64,000 bases of DNA from Rhyzopertha dominica (taxonomy: Eukaryota > Arthropoda > Insecta > Coleoptera > Bostrichidae). Shown here one piece after another: positions 32,101-42,120 of the stretch (positions are counted from its first letter, which is position 1; every line of letters begins with the position of its first letter). The position numbers were made by a program, and so were the translations under genes. The DNA lies in assembly GCA_025024175.1 (NCBI GenBank), contig QCXZ01000045.1, positions 3,784,649 to 3,848,648 on the forward strand, written 5' to 3'. Below the pieces are notes generated by a model that saw nothing but the letters and a program-made list of their open reading frames with translations, had not been told where the DNA came from and searched no databases.

Positions 32101-34104
32101 AATCACTCAATAGACTGGTATGATGTAAAAATTTTAGAAGTAGAGCTAAATACTAACAAAAGGCTGATCCTGGAGATGTATCACATAACCAGGACTAACA
32201 ATACTATTAATAAAAAGCCTGATACGCAACAACCTAGTAATATTTACACGTATTTATTGTCGCAAGGTCTGTATACGTAAGGAGTAGTATTCAATATGTA
32301 ATTATTGCATTTCGGAATTTAAAAGCTACAGTTTTAAGTATACATATTCTAAATTTTTAATGTTGGTACCATATTTGATGAAATTTGTTACAGCTTTGAC
32401 ATATGTAAAATATTTTTTGACTGAAGGATTTTCAAAGTATTTTATAATTTCGTTGAATTTAAACTGTTCATGAGGAAGACAACATTAATATTTTGGAAAA
32501 TATCTTCATATTATGTGTTAACACTATATACAATTAATCTCAAATTTTTGTAAGTAGAATTTAAAACTTTTATTTTTTTTAATGTTATAGTTATGTTATT
32601 GTAGACGCTCTGAAGGAGACTGAATAGAAGTCGAAAGCTTAGCTCCAGCTTAGACCCAGGTCGACATACCCTTAATTATTTCAATTCTCTACGTTAGTAA
32701 TCGACCGTTACTTTCCCTCGTGTTTATTCTAAAATTTAAATATAAACTTGCTATCACCTTACCTAAATTCAGTTCTGTAACATCGCCTTCTATGGGTGTA
32801 ATTTTATTTAGGGCCTCTGGGTTATCCTCTCTCAATTTCTCAAATAGCTGAAATTTACACACGTAGAAGATATAATGTAATACAGGACAATAATAACAAA
32901 TCGCAATATTACATTTGACGTATTTTATTAAATGGCTCATCTGATATATTGTGCTAATATAAAGATATCAAATAAAATAGACAGTATCTAGTACTTGAAA
33001 GGTGTTGATGTTATGTTGTGAATTACTTTTTTGCACTTGTATCCATATCAATATTTTTTTTTGTAAATTAGACAGTTAACAATTAATTTGGATAGAATTA
33101 GATTTTTAAACATTTAAAAAAGGTTAACTGTTTGATACTAAAAGCGACAGATTCAGGCATTTCTTCAATCACAGAGCTTTGAAATTGATACATAACATTA
33201 GCTAGCCGTACTTTGATATCTCACATTAGGTCGCTTTATTTGCTACTTAGCCGATTTAAAAAATATAAATAAATAAAAATATCTCATTAATCTGTATATC
33301 TTGCCTTGGCGGGAATTGGTTCCAATAATATTAACGACGGCAGTTGTTATAATTCCTACTCATATATTTTGTGGATAACGTTATAGAGACTCGTCTAACT
33401 CCGGCCTACCTGGAAATCGTTTTCGGTTGGCGTTATTCGTATTGCAAAGTCTACATACTTCTCTGTAAACATGTGATACAAACGTATATTTTATTTGTTT
33501 TTTCATTTTAGGGGTTTTGACGTTTCATTAATTTGTGTACAAGTTTGTGTAGACTATTACTTCAGCAACATTTTTATTTATATTATGTCTTGATAAAATT
33601 TAGGTGTTGAATTTGATATGTAATCTAAATCCTACAAACTAAATTGAATTTGATTAATTTAAGCCAACCCAAGTCAAAAGTTAGGAGAGACGAATAAATT
33701 GTATCAAGTTTCTGTTGAACACGTATTGTTTTATTAGAAGCTATATTTTTAGTGCTATCGTGTTTAGGCTTATATAATGGTTATGTTGTCGACTGACAAG
33801 TCTAAGAAGCAAAAACTCGTCATTATTGTTTGTATTTTTATACCAAGAAAATCAAATCGACTACGTTCGTAGTGCAAGTAACAGGATTTTCTATTTTCCT
33901 TACCTTGAGTTCCTTCATTTTCTTTAATCTCTCTTCCACAGTTTTTCCTTTTTTTGCTCTCAAAAGTACATATACCCTACCTACATCCGGACATGACCTA
34001 AGCAGTTTTTCCACAAAAGGTTTTCCCACTACGCCACTGGTTCCAGTTACGAAAATATCGCGTCCAGCAAAAAACTCCGGAACACCAGCTGCTTTGTCGG
34101 CCAT
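20026..34104 (-). CDS. Fatty acyl-CoA reductase (FAR), eight exons
   Basis: Encodes a fatty acyl-CoA reductase, which reduces long-chain acyl-CoA to fatty alcohol with NADPH; in insects FARs supply wax, cuticular hydrocarbon and pheromone precursors at ER or peroxisomal membranes. Coding exons: 34104-33904, 32847-32763, 29151-28729, 26919-26836, 24925-24817, 24742-24493, 20645-20382 and 20155-20026, about 514 residues, the usual FAR length. The Rossmann motif TGTSGVVG is at residues 20-27 and the catalytic YVITK (YxxxK) at about 208-212. The FAR_C-type domain begins in exon 6, and exon 8 carries a hydrophobic segment as in other insect FARs. The start is ATG-GCC at 34104, just before the conserved VPEFFAGRDIFVTG. 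Introns hold many transposon remnants. Oddity: exon 6 ends in phase 0, but the best exon 7 acceptor needs phase 2. Membership in the FAR family is certain; the exact substrate cannot be told. Confidence 0.93.
20382..20645 (-). CDS. FAR exon 7
   Basis: Encodes RLYKVQRRVHVAMMMALTHF, IFNEWTFVHDKF and DFDMERYAQTAYTTRVYIM, matching FAR_C-domain sequence, and ends with the donor GTAAAT in phase 2. The strongest acceptor (T-rich tract ending TTAG) puts the first base at 20645 but needs exon 6 to end in phase 2, whereas it ends in phase 0. In-frame phase-0 acceptors exist upstream (AACTGAAG near 20684, ATGAAG near 20672) but lack a pyrimidine tract and would add 9-13 atypical residues. The start is therefore uncertain. 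Confidence 0.85.
21986..22350. repeat. Degenerate tandem repeat, ~106-108-bp unit
   Basis: Units begin with AATTTTCCAGAA-like sequence at 21986, 22092, 22200 and 22261. Each full unit then has CTTCTCGAAA, a T-rich stretch, CGAAACGGTTTCGCCAA-like sequence and ACATTTGAGGAATTCTCTG-like sequence. Two full units are followed by a truncated one (61 bp) and another nearly full one. It lies in FAR intron 6. Open frames over it (21953-22189 +) are a by-product of the repeat. Confidence 0.7.
23230..23900 (+). pseudogene. Mariner transposase relic
   Basis: Broken plus-strand frames give the mariner transposase order: a degenerate ARWIPHNL block, IVTGDECWICCYDPEKKQQS-like sequence (first catalytic Asp intact), then RPKRRIILHHEICRAYTA where HHDNA should stand (second Asp changed), and SPDLAPTGFFFWPKMKDKLR where LAPxDFFLFP is normal (third Asp changed to Gly). 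Several frameshifts and stops occur. It lies in FAR intron 6, same strand as the window. The sub-family differs from the mariner at 43 kb (HHDNA/SPDLAPCDFF type). It cannot encode an active enzyme. Confidence 0.85.
24493..24742 (-). CDS. FAR exon 6 (start of C-terminal domain)
   Basis: 250 bp. Acceptor TTTTCTTCAG, donor GTATGA; starts phase 2, ends phase 0. Encodes DVAIYNCCGGKTYSISPAD, then YPTAIITNCKYEHYLIAMLF and QVLPSLILDGLLVLAKHKPL, the typical FAR run HxxPAxxxDxxLxLxGxKP. Separated from exon 5 by only 74 bp. Confidence 0.9.
24817..24925 (-). CDS. FAR exon 5
   Basis: 109 bp. Acceptor TTTTGTAG, donor GTAAAA; starts phase 1, ends phase 2. Encodes GVIRSVYSDPDIIPDYIPVD and ICAKALLVSAW, the conserved D-x-I-P-V-D segment that ends the reductase domain. 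It is below the usual open-frame size cut-off but unmistakable. Confidence 0.9.
25914..26258. mobile_element. Non-autonomous DNA element with 8-bp target duplication (family TACAGTCACT)
   Basis: Terminal inverted repeats begin TACAGTCACTAAAT at 25922 and end ATTTAGTGACTGTA at 26250; the similarity runs inward about 70 bp through ACCGCAATAG and a GGCGGGA-type block. Flanks are GTTCAAAA (25914-25921) and GTTCAAAC (26251-26258), a 7/8 match consistent with an 8-bp duplication as in hAT or P superfamilies. 329 bp, no transposase. It sits in FAR intron 4. Two relatives abut at 43.0-44.6 kb. Confidence 0.75.
26836..26919 (-). CDS. FAR exon 4
   Basis: 84 bp. Acceptor is a long T-tract ending TTTAG; donor GTAAGT; phases 1 and 1. 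Encodes VEEPFPGWFDSLNGPAGLIF, matching the FAR block EPxPGWxDNxNGPxG, and ends in VGLG. Confidence 0.92.
27727..27915. repeat. Palindromic MITE
   Basis: Inverted arms of about 80 bp: TATACTAAAC at 27727 mirrors GTTTAGTATA ending at 27915, with AAAGTGCAGACTAGCTAACA facing TGTTAGTCTGCACTTT, and a short AT-rich loop near 27815. Lies in FAR intron 3. Transcribed on either strand it would give a long hairpin. Confidence 0.7.
28014..28041 (-). repeat. Degenerate hammerhead-like motif
   Basis: On the minus strand, TTGACAAAGATTACA, a short loop, TGTAATC and GAAAC. Helix II (GATTACA/TGTAATC) and GAAA are right, but the CUGANGA box reads UUGACAA, so two core positions are lost. Likely a relic of a Penelope-like 3' region. 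Predicted inactive. Confidence 0.4.
28729..29151 (-). CDS. FAR exon 3 (catalytic)
   Basis: 423 bp. Acceptor ATATTACAG, donor GTAGGT; phases 1 and 1. Encodes ISEKDRQTLINNVSIVYHVA, then NVRGTREAASLALQM, FVHVSTTYSNC and finally NTYVITKQMAEHVV, which holds the catalytic Tyr and Lys. All FAR landmarks of this region are in the expected order without stops. The plus-strand frame 28608-29006 over it is a shadow. Confidence 0.94.
29210..29765. repeat. Direct repeat pair in FAR intron 2
   Basis: About 110 bp at 29210-29320 (TTCTCGAGAAAAATCAAAAA, then CTACGATTTCGAATAAAAAA) recurs at 29650-29765 (CTTGTCGAAAAATCAAGAAA, then CTACGATTTCAAATAAAAAA). The second copy runs on to GTGAACACCCTGTATA, whose complement TATACAGGGTGTTCAC is a common terminal type of insect Tc1/mariner-like elements. 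The copies are the same way round, about 440 bp apart. Confidence 0.65.
29337..29438. repeat. Hairpin with 35-bp arms
   Basis: 29337-29371 is the inverted copy of 29404-29438 with one mismatch (centre TTTTAATGGGTTAAGAGGCA), separated by 32 bp. ACAAATCATATT occurs on both sides (near 29326 and near 29475), so the hairpin may be part of a short insertion with a 12-bp duplication. Confidence 0.65.
30120..30990. repeat. Long foldback element, copy 2
   Basis: Starts GGGTCCGCCACCTAAAACTC like copy 1 at 2672 and follows the same order, including the GA/CT-rich inverted centre (30545-30680). Small internal deletions distinguish it. The right arm stops near 30990, where Penelope-like sequence begins, so that later insertion or a rearrangement removed the tip. 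Lies in FAR intron 2. The two small frames within it (30314-30511 + and 30687-30869 -) are mirror images of each other across the foldback and are not genes. Confidence 0.8.
30997..31581 (-). pseudogene. Penelope-like element 3' end with GIY-YIG domain, left copy
   Basis: A 159-residue frame (31581-31102) ends in a GIY-YIG-type endonuclease domain: NVVYSLKCNTYDNIYMGQTS supplies the Y...IYxGQT core, WIKNRLSLHKSDI the Arg-bearing helix, then CALATHVLNNNHSIDW and LILEMYHI with the Glu. This is the C-terminal endonuclease of Penelope-like retroelements. The reverse transcriptase that should precede it is absent. The homologous sequence with the right copy runs from 31545 to 30997. Penelope elements often insert as inverted or partial units. 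Located in FAR intron 2 on the gene's own strand. Confidence 0.85.
31838..32387 (+). pseudogene. Penelope-like element 3' end with GIY-YIG domain, right copy
   Basis: Inverted counterpart of the left copy. The frame has a stop at 31921 (TAG in place of a sense codon after LFTKL) and then reads NVVYSVKCSTCDNIYVGQTS, WIKNRLSPHKSDI, THVLNNNHSIDW and LILEMYHI to a stop at 32278-32280. It retains the Cys pair CSTC, where the left copy has CNTY. One extra codon (WYDV for WDV) is present. About 290 bp between the two copies (31546-31837) is not shared. The endonuclease fold is otherwise intact but cannot be expressed as one frame. Confidence 0.8.
32610..32636 (+). repeat. Degenerate hammerhead-like motif downstream of the Penelope-like copy
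   Basis: CTGAAGGA, helix II GACT/AGTC around GAATAGA, then GAAA. The first box deviates from CUGANGA by one extra base. About 330 bp after the stop of the right Penelope-like copy and on the same strand, where these elements are known to carry hammerheads. Predicted inactive. Confidence 0.45.
32763..32847 (-). CDS. FAR exon 2
   Basis: 85 bp. Acceptor AAATTTCAG, donor GTAAGG; starts phase 0, ends phase 1. Encodes LFEKLREDNPEALNKITPIE then GDVTELNL, the conserved GDV-x-x-x-x-LGL block of FARs. Confidence 0.92.
33904..34104 (-). CDS. FAR exon 1 (start, NADPH-binding motif)
   Basis: 67 codons from ATG to the donor GTAAGG at 33903, phase 0. Carries FFAGRDIFVTGTSGVVGKPF with the TGxxGxxG dinucleotide-binding loop, then RVYVLLRAKKGKTVEERLKK, the second strand typical of NAD_binding_4 FARs. 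An upstream in-frame non-ATG stretch is not conserved in the family, so the ATG at 34104 is preferred. Confidence 0.92.
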
Positions 34105-37100
34105 CGTCTTCGATATTAACAATACTGATGTTTATTACCATATGACTTGCATTTCATGGTCAATACTCTCATTTAAATTATAAAGGCCAAAATCGATTGT
34201 TTCCTTTTTAATGCGTAACTGTAACGCCTTCGAAATTTACTTACAAGTTCTTAATTAATGCATCAGATATAGTACCAGTTTTAGTTAGAATAGCTTATCA
34301 TACTAAACAGTATAATTAACAAACATTAAGCCACCGGCTTCTTCCAACCAATGGCATGTACTTATAAGTTGTTGAAATGCGTCATTTTAGGAAGCGAAAT
34401 GAATTCGACCACGTGCACATGACTAACAGGAATAATTCATATTAATAATTTAAATCAGGTATGAAGCAGTATACTTGGATGCAACGAACCACTAAATGTA
34501 CGAGGTAATTCAGTTTTGTGTTCGCAGCCCTTTATTTTTTTGAGACATATATACTATATACTTGTAAATGGTGCAAAAACCCATACTAGATAATTACCTT
34601 AAGTATGCCATGACGTATCTTAAAATTTCGATATTTCCTTTTTTTGTAAAATGCCATGTACTTTTTACCTGATATTTTAAGATACATTTGCTTCTCTATT
34701 CAGCTATGCAAGTAAAATAAGCTCTTATATAGATAACAGAAATATCCATAAAAATAGTAAAACGTAAACGTAAGAAATAAATGTATTGAAAATATAACAT
34801 CATTTTTGTAAAAAAAATTAAAAAAAGTGATAAATTATTCCATTATTGTTCAGAGTAGCATGTATTTTGCTTCACACCCCTTGAGTGCACACTTTGAGGA
34901 GAAGCTCTCCTTTTAATGTTCCATAATCTATTTTTAAGATCTTCAATAAATCTTCAATTAATAAGAGATGTACAGTCAGCAAAAGCCTTTTTGCAACGAG
35001 TAGTTGTTACCGACACGTTACCGTACTGCAGTTCTCCCTATCGCTAGAGGGTGCTGAGCAGATTTTTGCTTCAAACTCCTTGAGAGGTGGACGATGGCCA
35101 CCTGCTTTTCATCCCATCCGTAAGTTATTAAATACGTTAGTGGTTAAAGAGGCCATAAATTACACCGCAATAAGATAAACATCCCCCAGTAACAGTAGTA
35201 ATTACAGCAATTTCTTACTTGCTAAAGAAATACCATCGTGGTTTTCTTCAACGCAATTTACTTATACAAATTTAATTTGAATAGTTTTATAATTATTTAC
35301 CGTTTGATCCACCTAACATAGGCGCTTATTACCGCATAGCTGCAAAGTTGCTTCTTCTAAAAATTTGTGAACAGAAATATTACACAAGATATAATTACAT
35401 GTTAATAAGTATTATGCCGCTGCAAGCAAAACTAGTTTCCTCATAGGTATAGCTACATTAGTCTTTAATATGAAGTGCTTTTGTTAAACATTACAGTATG
35501 TTTGAAAACACTCTTCAAATTCAAATTTTTAGATACCATTCAGGTGTATAATTGTATATGGTAATTCAATTACCGCAGCCAAAAAATGTTTACAGTACGA
35601 AGAAAACTGCCAATTATGTTGTAGCACATTAGTGGACTATTAATCAAATTTAAAATAGAGTTAAATTTTGAAAATATATTTTTTTTTGTACAGAACTTGT
35701 CATTTTAAATTAAAATGCATTTAACTTCTTTTTGTGGAATAAAATGCTGTTTCATTTAGTTTAATAAATTGTCCTACAATGACAAAAATGTATATTTAAA
35801 TATTTCTAATTAGAATTTCATAACTATCTCTCAAAGGAAAATGAAAATTAACAGTCTGCCTCAAGCCTCAATGGTTATCGACAGAATATAATGCAGATTA
35901 AAATAAGTTGCTAGCTTATTCGTCTCAAATCAATTATTCAAGAGTTGTAGCATTTTCTGCAGTAAAAAATTTAACTACGTATAAACGGTCAATTGACAAT
36001 AACAAATAAAATGAGTGTGTGAGTGAAGTGCTATCTTGAACATTTGGACAGCAGGCGCTTTCAGCTTTCAATAGATGCGTCTTATACTTACTTATACTTA
36101 ATTGTAAAAATTCTTGGAGATTAGGAGGGTAAAAAAATAACCCGAACGAAATTCTTTTGTTGCAGGTATCGATGGGGCAATAACGATTAAATAAATAATT
36201 TAGTATTGTATGTAACAAAAAATGTTAATATTTTTAATGCTCATTACTTCTAATTAAAAACGACTTGTCCGCTGGTCCAGCATAAAATTCAATCATTTCA
36301 TGAAAAATTATAAACACGAGAATGACTCAAAACTAATTTTATTTTTATTATGGATGAAACGATAAAACACTATACCACCATGACAGGAGAAGAATTTAGA
36401 TAAACTAATATTAAATTGTTCAAGAAAATTGTTAACTACAGCAAGTCTATTTGGATCAGCATTCACTTCTGAATTAGCAATTGCATTAATAACATTTTAA
36501 ATGTTTATCGTTTAATGATGGTCATTACACATAAAACGTCGCCTCAGTACAGTTTTTTTTTGAACGATCATTCTTATACGTCAATTACTTTTGAACAAAA
36601 AAAATATTTTTTAAATGAAGGTGCATCAAACTAATGTATTACAAAATGATTAGTTTATTCACAATTACATTACATCATTGTTTCGTAGTTTAACATTTTG
36701 TTATCTAAATTTCTTTTCCGTTAGTCTAGCTTATCAGTTTTCTTCTTTAATACATTTGCACGAATACCTCTATCAGACATTAAGAGGTTCCAAAGCGTTG
36801 GCATAATTCTGCAATGTTACACTAAAAATGTTAATCGCAAGGTTGACAAGTTATTGTTGGAGTAAGTGACAAGAAAATGAGGCAACATCGATAAATTGTC
36901 ATCGAATACCAAGTGAAAACAGAATTCGATACATCGATATAGGCAAACGTCGATTGTAGTTGATGTTGATATAGTTTAGGGGCAAATAAGTAAGAATATG
37001 CGGTAACATATTGCTAGCAGTGTCCAACTTATGAAGCAAATACCCATTTTAGTGAATTTTGTAAAGGCGCTATTGTCCGAACTTTGTCCGTCTTTTTGCC

Positions 37101-40100
37101 TGAAGTCTATCATACACGGCTCGAAAACGGCTTAACGGATCGGGCTCGCGCATGTCTCGTTGGGTATGTCTTTGCCTAACCATGATCAACAGGTATTATT
37201 ATTTACAAATGTGTCTTCTATACTTAAAATGAAATGAAATTAATGTTTTTAAATTTTAAGAAATGGAAGGCAAGCGCTAACGTTTATTTCAGTAATTGTT
37301 TGACGTGCACTAAATCTGTCGCCTCCTCGATGGTTATAGCTTTACAGAAACCAACCCGAAAACATGTATACTGCCTTAGATAGAGCTGTATAAACGTAGT
37401 TATTCGTAGCCGCGAGTGGTAGTCTTCGGACTAATGTTAAAAGTGTAGTAGTTTTTGTGAATTAAAAACATTTTTGTATAGCCTGTATATAAATCAACTG
37501 CTTGTACTCGTACCCGATATTAGAGGTGATGAATTACTAGCTTAGCTCCCTAGCTCTAAATTGCACCAAAAGAGTGAAAAGTAGTAAAATGTCTGCTTGC
37601 AACCTTGCAGGAATTGCAACGAGGGTGCAAATATGCGACCTGGCAAATAGTGACGAATGGAATTCGACGAGTGGATTACATTTGTGTGAGGCATAATACA
37701 AATTCATTATTTTATAGTTTAACATGAAACGTAGATACCTTATGTTTTTATGCCTCCAAGTCTCAGTTTCAATGATCATTTCAGCTTAATCAAAATTACA
37801 TAAGGTAAGGTTTTTATTTAAATACGAGATTTCTGGCTTTTTTCTTTTAAATAATAAGACTTTCACATTCGTGTTTTTACAGTGCCTTGACTTAGATAAA
37901 GGTGGTGTCCATGGTCTGTGCACTTACTCTTGTACTTTCTTAAACATGTTTAGAGAGAGAAATTTCATTTAAGGGCGCTATAGTCAAGTAAAATCTTAAG
38001 TCCCTAGACAGATAGGTATCGCAATTGACTGCCATGTTGGATCCCAAACATGGCGCCAAATTTGAATCCAATGTGTAGAATAATTGTTTAGTTTTTTTTG
38101 GGATTAAATGAAGAAAAAATAAAATTCTGAAAGTATTACATTTTCTAATTTTTAAACCTTATGTGTAAATTAAATATTATAAATATTATTATAGGTCTTA
38201 ACTTTTTTAGAACTTACCATTTAGGTAGCTTTTGACTTTTACTGTTATTTATTATGTATTATAGATTACTTATAAAGAATAAAATATATCGAATATTATT
38301 TCTGTTAACTATATAACTAATAAAAGGATTGGTAGCTTTAATTTCATTTTTTGTGCAAGGTATAACAATATAATCTCTACATCCACATCTGCAGTTATAA
38401 AAAAATAATCAAGTAAAATGTATTTTTTACATTTGTGTGAAAATGAATATTACAATTAACTGTCATTAAAACGTACCTAATTCGACATAAAACTGTATAC
38501 TACTCATACTCTGTAACACAATAATGGAGTCTCTCATTGAAACACTTCTACTATTATTTATTGAGATGTTCTTGGTAGTAACATTATTTTTAACTGAAGA
38601 TAAATTCTGCACTTTACAAAATGTTCCAACACTTTTGCAAATCATGTTACGACAATATTAGTTTAGGATCATGTTCTACAAAGTTTCTATAAATGATCTA
38701 TGCAAAGCGAGCGGCGGTGATTTCTGAATTCTTTGTGCCGCCCTTTTATAACTGCTGCCAAGCTACAAAAAGCACGGAGATCACTGAACATCGATTAGCA
38801 CGATAGTACTGAAGGTTGCAGATCAAGTTACAGTCACGAAATTAATCGCTTTACAATTTACGGTTTTAATTTTTAAAGCTAAGAAATAAAAATAATTATT
38901 GGTACAGTAGGTTTGTGATAACCTCTGCAGTCTACACCGTAACACCGTGGAAGCTTTGTGTAGCACAGCTAACGTCACTACCGCTTATTTTGTTAATTTT
39001 ACCATTGCGGCAGACTAAAAACATTTTTCATTCCATCATAGTACAATTATTTTACAGGCTTATTGTAGCCACAACCTCACAAATACGATACATAACCTAA
39101 AAGTTATACGAAACCGCATCACCGCACAGCTACGAAATGTGAGCTTTATGTAACTCTAAATTGATTAGCCCACAAAACACTACAGAATATGTTGAAAATA
39201 CACGCTCCTACGCGTTTTGACGTTTTTAAATATATCAAATAATTCAACCATCCACAGATGACAAGTATACGTCAAAGCAATTATTGTGCTCACCTTCCTG
39301 AGAGGCGGCAAACTGATTCAATCGATATTTTCCATAAGTGCCCTGCATGCATGAATCATTTATAGAAACCTATACTAACATATTTGTAATGAAAATATAT
39401 TTCCTTAATATTTTCTATTATCTTTTCATTCCCGTAAGGCCTATCCTAAATTGTCAGCTGTCAGTGCCTTGTTCAAGATAAATACCATCCTCCAGATAAA
39501 CTATAATTTTTAGAGCGTTGTTAAACAGATTCAATTAAATCAAAGTACCGACANATATTCTAGATCCAGCATCTCTTTTTACTGTGTCTAGAAATATCAA
39601 ACATTAATGCTCGTTTGAATATGTTCAGATATGGGCGATCCTGAAAATGATAACAAGTCATCGACAGACTCGTGTGATAATATTAATAATAAAAACAACA
39701 GAGGAACGAGGTTCCATCTTTGAAAAGAAAATGTGCATGTTGTAACGGACTAACTGTCTTCTGAAACAGTAGAAGCAGAGGTGAAGGGAAACTAAAAGCA
39801 TGCCATTTATAAACCAGTAAACGGGTACTATGAGCAAACTGCTTTGTCTTTCATATGTTATTATTGTTACTGAAGAATTCCTTGACGTTTCGTATTAACT
39901 TTATCAGCTCTTTGTATTCACCATCCATCCGACTTGTCGCCCTATTAAAGTATTGTCGAATTCGCGCCCGCGTGGCATAACGTTAGCTATGTAGACGATG
40001 CAAATCGTTTAATGAGGCGCCTTCACATATAGGGCGTTGTTCGTTTGTTCGCGAGCACGCATCATCCTGCTGAACACCCTTCACCCCTGTAAAGGAATCA

Positions 40101-41170
40101 TTTCTATTTCACACATAATTATGTGTGTGTATAATCGGGTAATAAAACTGAGGAAAATCTTGTGAAATCGAAGTTCACACAAAATATGACTGTTTATTTT
40201 TTTTAATGTGCCTATATTTAATAAACACATATTGCACAAATTATGTAGTAACTATTTTCCCCAATCGCTGACGATTAAATAAATTTCTTTGTTATTCCGG
40301 TTTTTCTATGGCCTAATGTTTATCGCCTAATATGATGCAAAGGATACATTGATATTTCCCACACATTTTCTTTTTATGGATGCTAACGTAATGTTTGGAA
40401 TTAATGCGCAAGATCTCCCGACTTATAAAACATGTGTATTGGAATGCATTGGCATACCACTTCAGCGATTGTCACGGTCACCAAAGGTTTTGGATAAATT
40501 GCAAGAATAGCCTAGTACCGCTTACCACAAAAAGACATCGATTATTTGATTGTAATAACCGAGGCAGCCATTAAAGATCTTAACAGAGTTGGTGGCTGCT
40601 AGGAAACCGCCCTGGGCACAGATTACAGAGCATTGTTGTAGAGTGGTGCCAACTTCAAATTATGAACGGCCCACTGCTAAGCTGACAACACCGAACTCTA
40701 TAAAATATGGAACATCAGAGAATGGGCATGCGGCATTAAAATAATGTTCCCTTTAGAACAATTCGTATTTCTTCGTATGCATGCGCAGTAGAATGCGCAG
40801 TGTCAGGTATTTTGGTGTTTATGTCACTCTGTCAATGTCATATCTAACAACGACGCTAACAGCTGACGCTACGGTTAAGCGTATTAAATGTAAACTGTAA
40901 AAAATGAAACTTAACCTTAGAAAAATACAGCTTGATAACTGACACTTGGCATCGCAAATGACATTGACTTGACTTGCAATGCAGTGCAGTGGTACAATAC
41001 AAACTCTAAAGAAGATCTCGTACCCAAAAATATGCTTTTATACAAATAAACAAGTAGCACAGGCAGTATATTTTAAAACTCCGACCTACTAATATTAAAC
41101 AGGTTTATTTTGTGGAAACAGACTGATTAATAAAATGTCATTTTCCGTTATTAATATTTAAAAAAAAATG
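34105..41170. other. No gene recognised; upstream flank of the FAR gene
   Basis: About 7 kb of AT-rich DNA 5' of the FAR start. The frames at 35934-36218 (-), 37537-37779 (-) and 38915-39100 (+) have no recognisable domain. GC-richer patches occur at about 37080-37180 and 39950-40090 without coding features. The FAR promoter should lie just above 34104, but no distinct TATA or initiator can be singled out. Confidence 0.4.
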
Positions 41171-42120
41171 CTTTTTCGCTACCGGAAAATTCACCGGAAA
41201 TAATTCATCGATGGAAAATTAAACGAATACAGTTTACCGAACAAAGTTCACCGAACTTGCAATTTTGCGACAGGTCACCGATATACAATTCCCCGAAAAT
41301 AATATTCAGCGAATCACAATTCATCTAAAGTATTATTTGTCGAAAAATCCATGATATAGTAAAGTCATTAACTATTAGACAAAATTTTCTACTTTTGGTT
41401 TCCTCCGTTAATTTGGTACGCAGATGGTACATTTAAAACTGTAACACACCTTTTTTTATCAAATATACCCTACGCGAGTTACAGAACAACAATGCTATTC
41501 CTTTAGTATTTGCTTTGTTACCGGGCATAACTATAGCTGTGTACATTACAGTTCTTCAGAAAGATAAAGAACCTCAAGCAGCAGTCTCGCCACTTACAAT
41601 TTTAATTGGTTCTGAATCCGCTAAGACGGGACATACCAATCTATAAACAAATGCCGATTTTGCTATGAAACTTTGATTGTTACCTGCTTTGGCGTTTGTG
41701 CTGTAGCGTAATTGAGGCATTTGAGCGACTTTGTGACGAAAACGTACAATCTCAGGAAGCTCAGCCTTCTCTGGTGGATACTTAGATCGGTCGGCCTCAA
41801 CTATGTCAACACCGTCGCACACCGCCATTTCCTCACGAAGTGTGGAATTGTTTTTGCAGTGTTCAACAGGGCCTCCCAGAAACGAATAATTCCATAAACG
41901 GATGGCACCGAGCTTTTGAAACTCAAATTGCTGCCGTTCAACCTAGCGTATGGAAATTTATGAGGCTATTCAAAGAAAAAAAGTTTAAACAAGCTGAGAA
42001 TCTATAATAATCATCATCATCAAGGATTGTTATGTAAGAATTGCGTATCTTGGCGAAATGTTAAGGAATTGTATTCGTTCAATTTCCTCTCGGTGAATTG
42101 TTTTCGTTGCATATGAATAT
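41170..42120. repeat. Unit bounded by opposed clusters of a CACCGAA-type motif
   Basis: Left cluster (41178-41350) repeats TTCACCGGAAAT, TTCATCGA, TTTACCGAACA, TTCACCGAACTT, TCACCGATA, TTCCCCGAAAAT, TTCAGCGAAT at roughly 15-30-bp steps. The right cluster (42050-42110) carries the complement: TTGGCGAAAT, GTATTCGTTCAA and CTCGGTGAATTG. Opposed arrays of a short motif near both ends resemble sub-terminal transposase-binding sites of DNA transposons. No exact terminal inverted repeat or target duplication was found. The exon-like frame 41942-41684 lies between. Confidence 0.4.
41684..41942 (-). CDS. Exon-like open frame, unrecognised protein
   Basis: I do not recognise this protein. A 259-bp stretch without stops is bounded by an acceptor-like CGCTAG (whose TAG also closes the frame upstream) and a strong donor, AAAGCAG followed by GTAACAAT. 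It would start in phase 0 and end in phase 1, encoding 86 residues that include FQKLGAIRLWNYSFLGGPVE, REEMAVCDGVDIVEADRSKY and ELPEIVRFRHKVAQMPQLRY. Residue use is balanced and charged, unlike the chance frames around it, and base composition is GC-richer. It may be one exon of a host gene or coding sequence of the repeat-bounded unit it lies in. No neighbouring exon could be identified. Confidence 0.4.

Noticed and set aside
33830..34183. 117-residue plus-strand frame
   Set aside because: Complement of FAR exon 1.
35934..36218. 94-residue minus-strand frame upstream of FAR
   Set aside because: No homology recognised and no link to the FAR exons.
41178..41350. Motif cluster as a simple microsatellite
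   Set aside because: Spacing is irregular and the complement occurs at the other end of a 950-bp unit, so simple slippage does not explain it.
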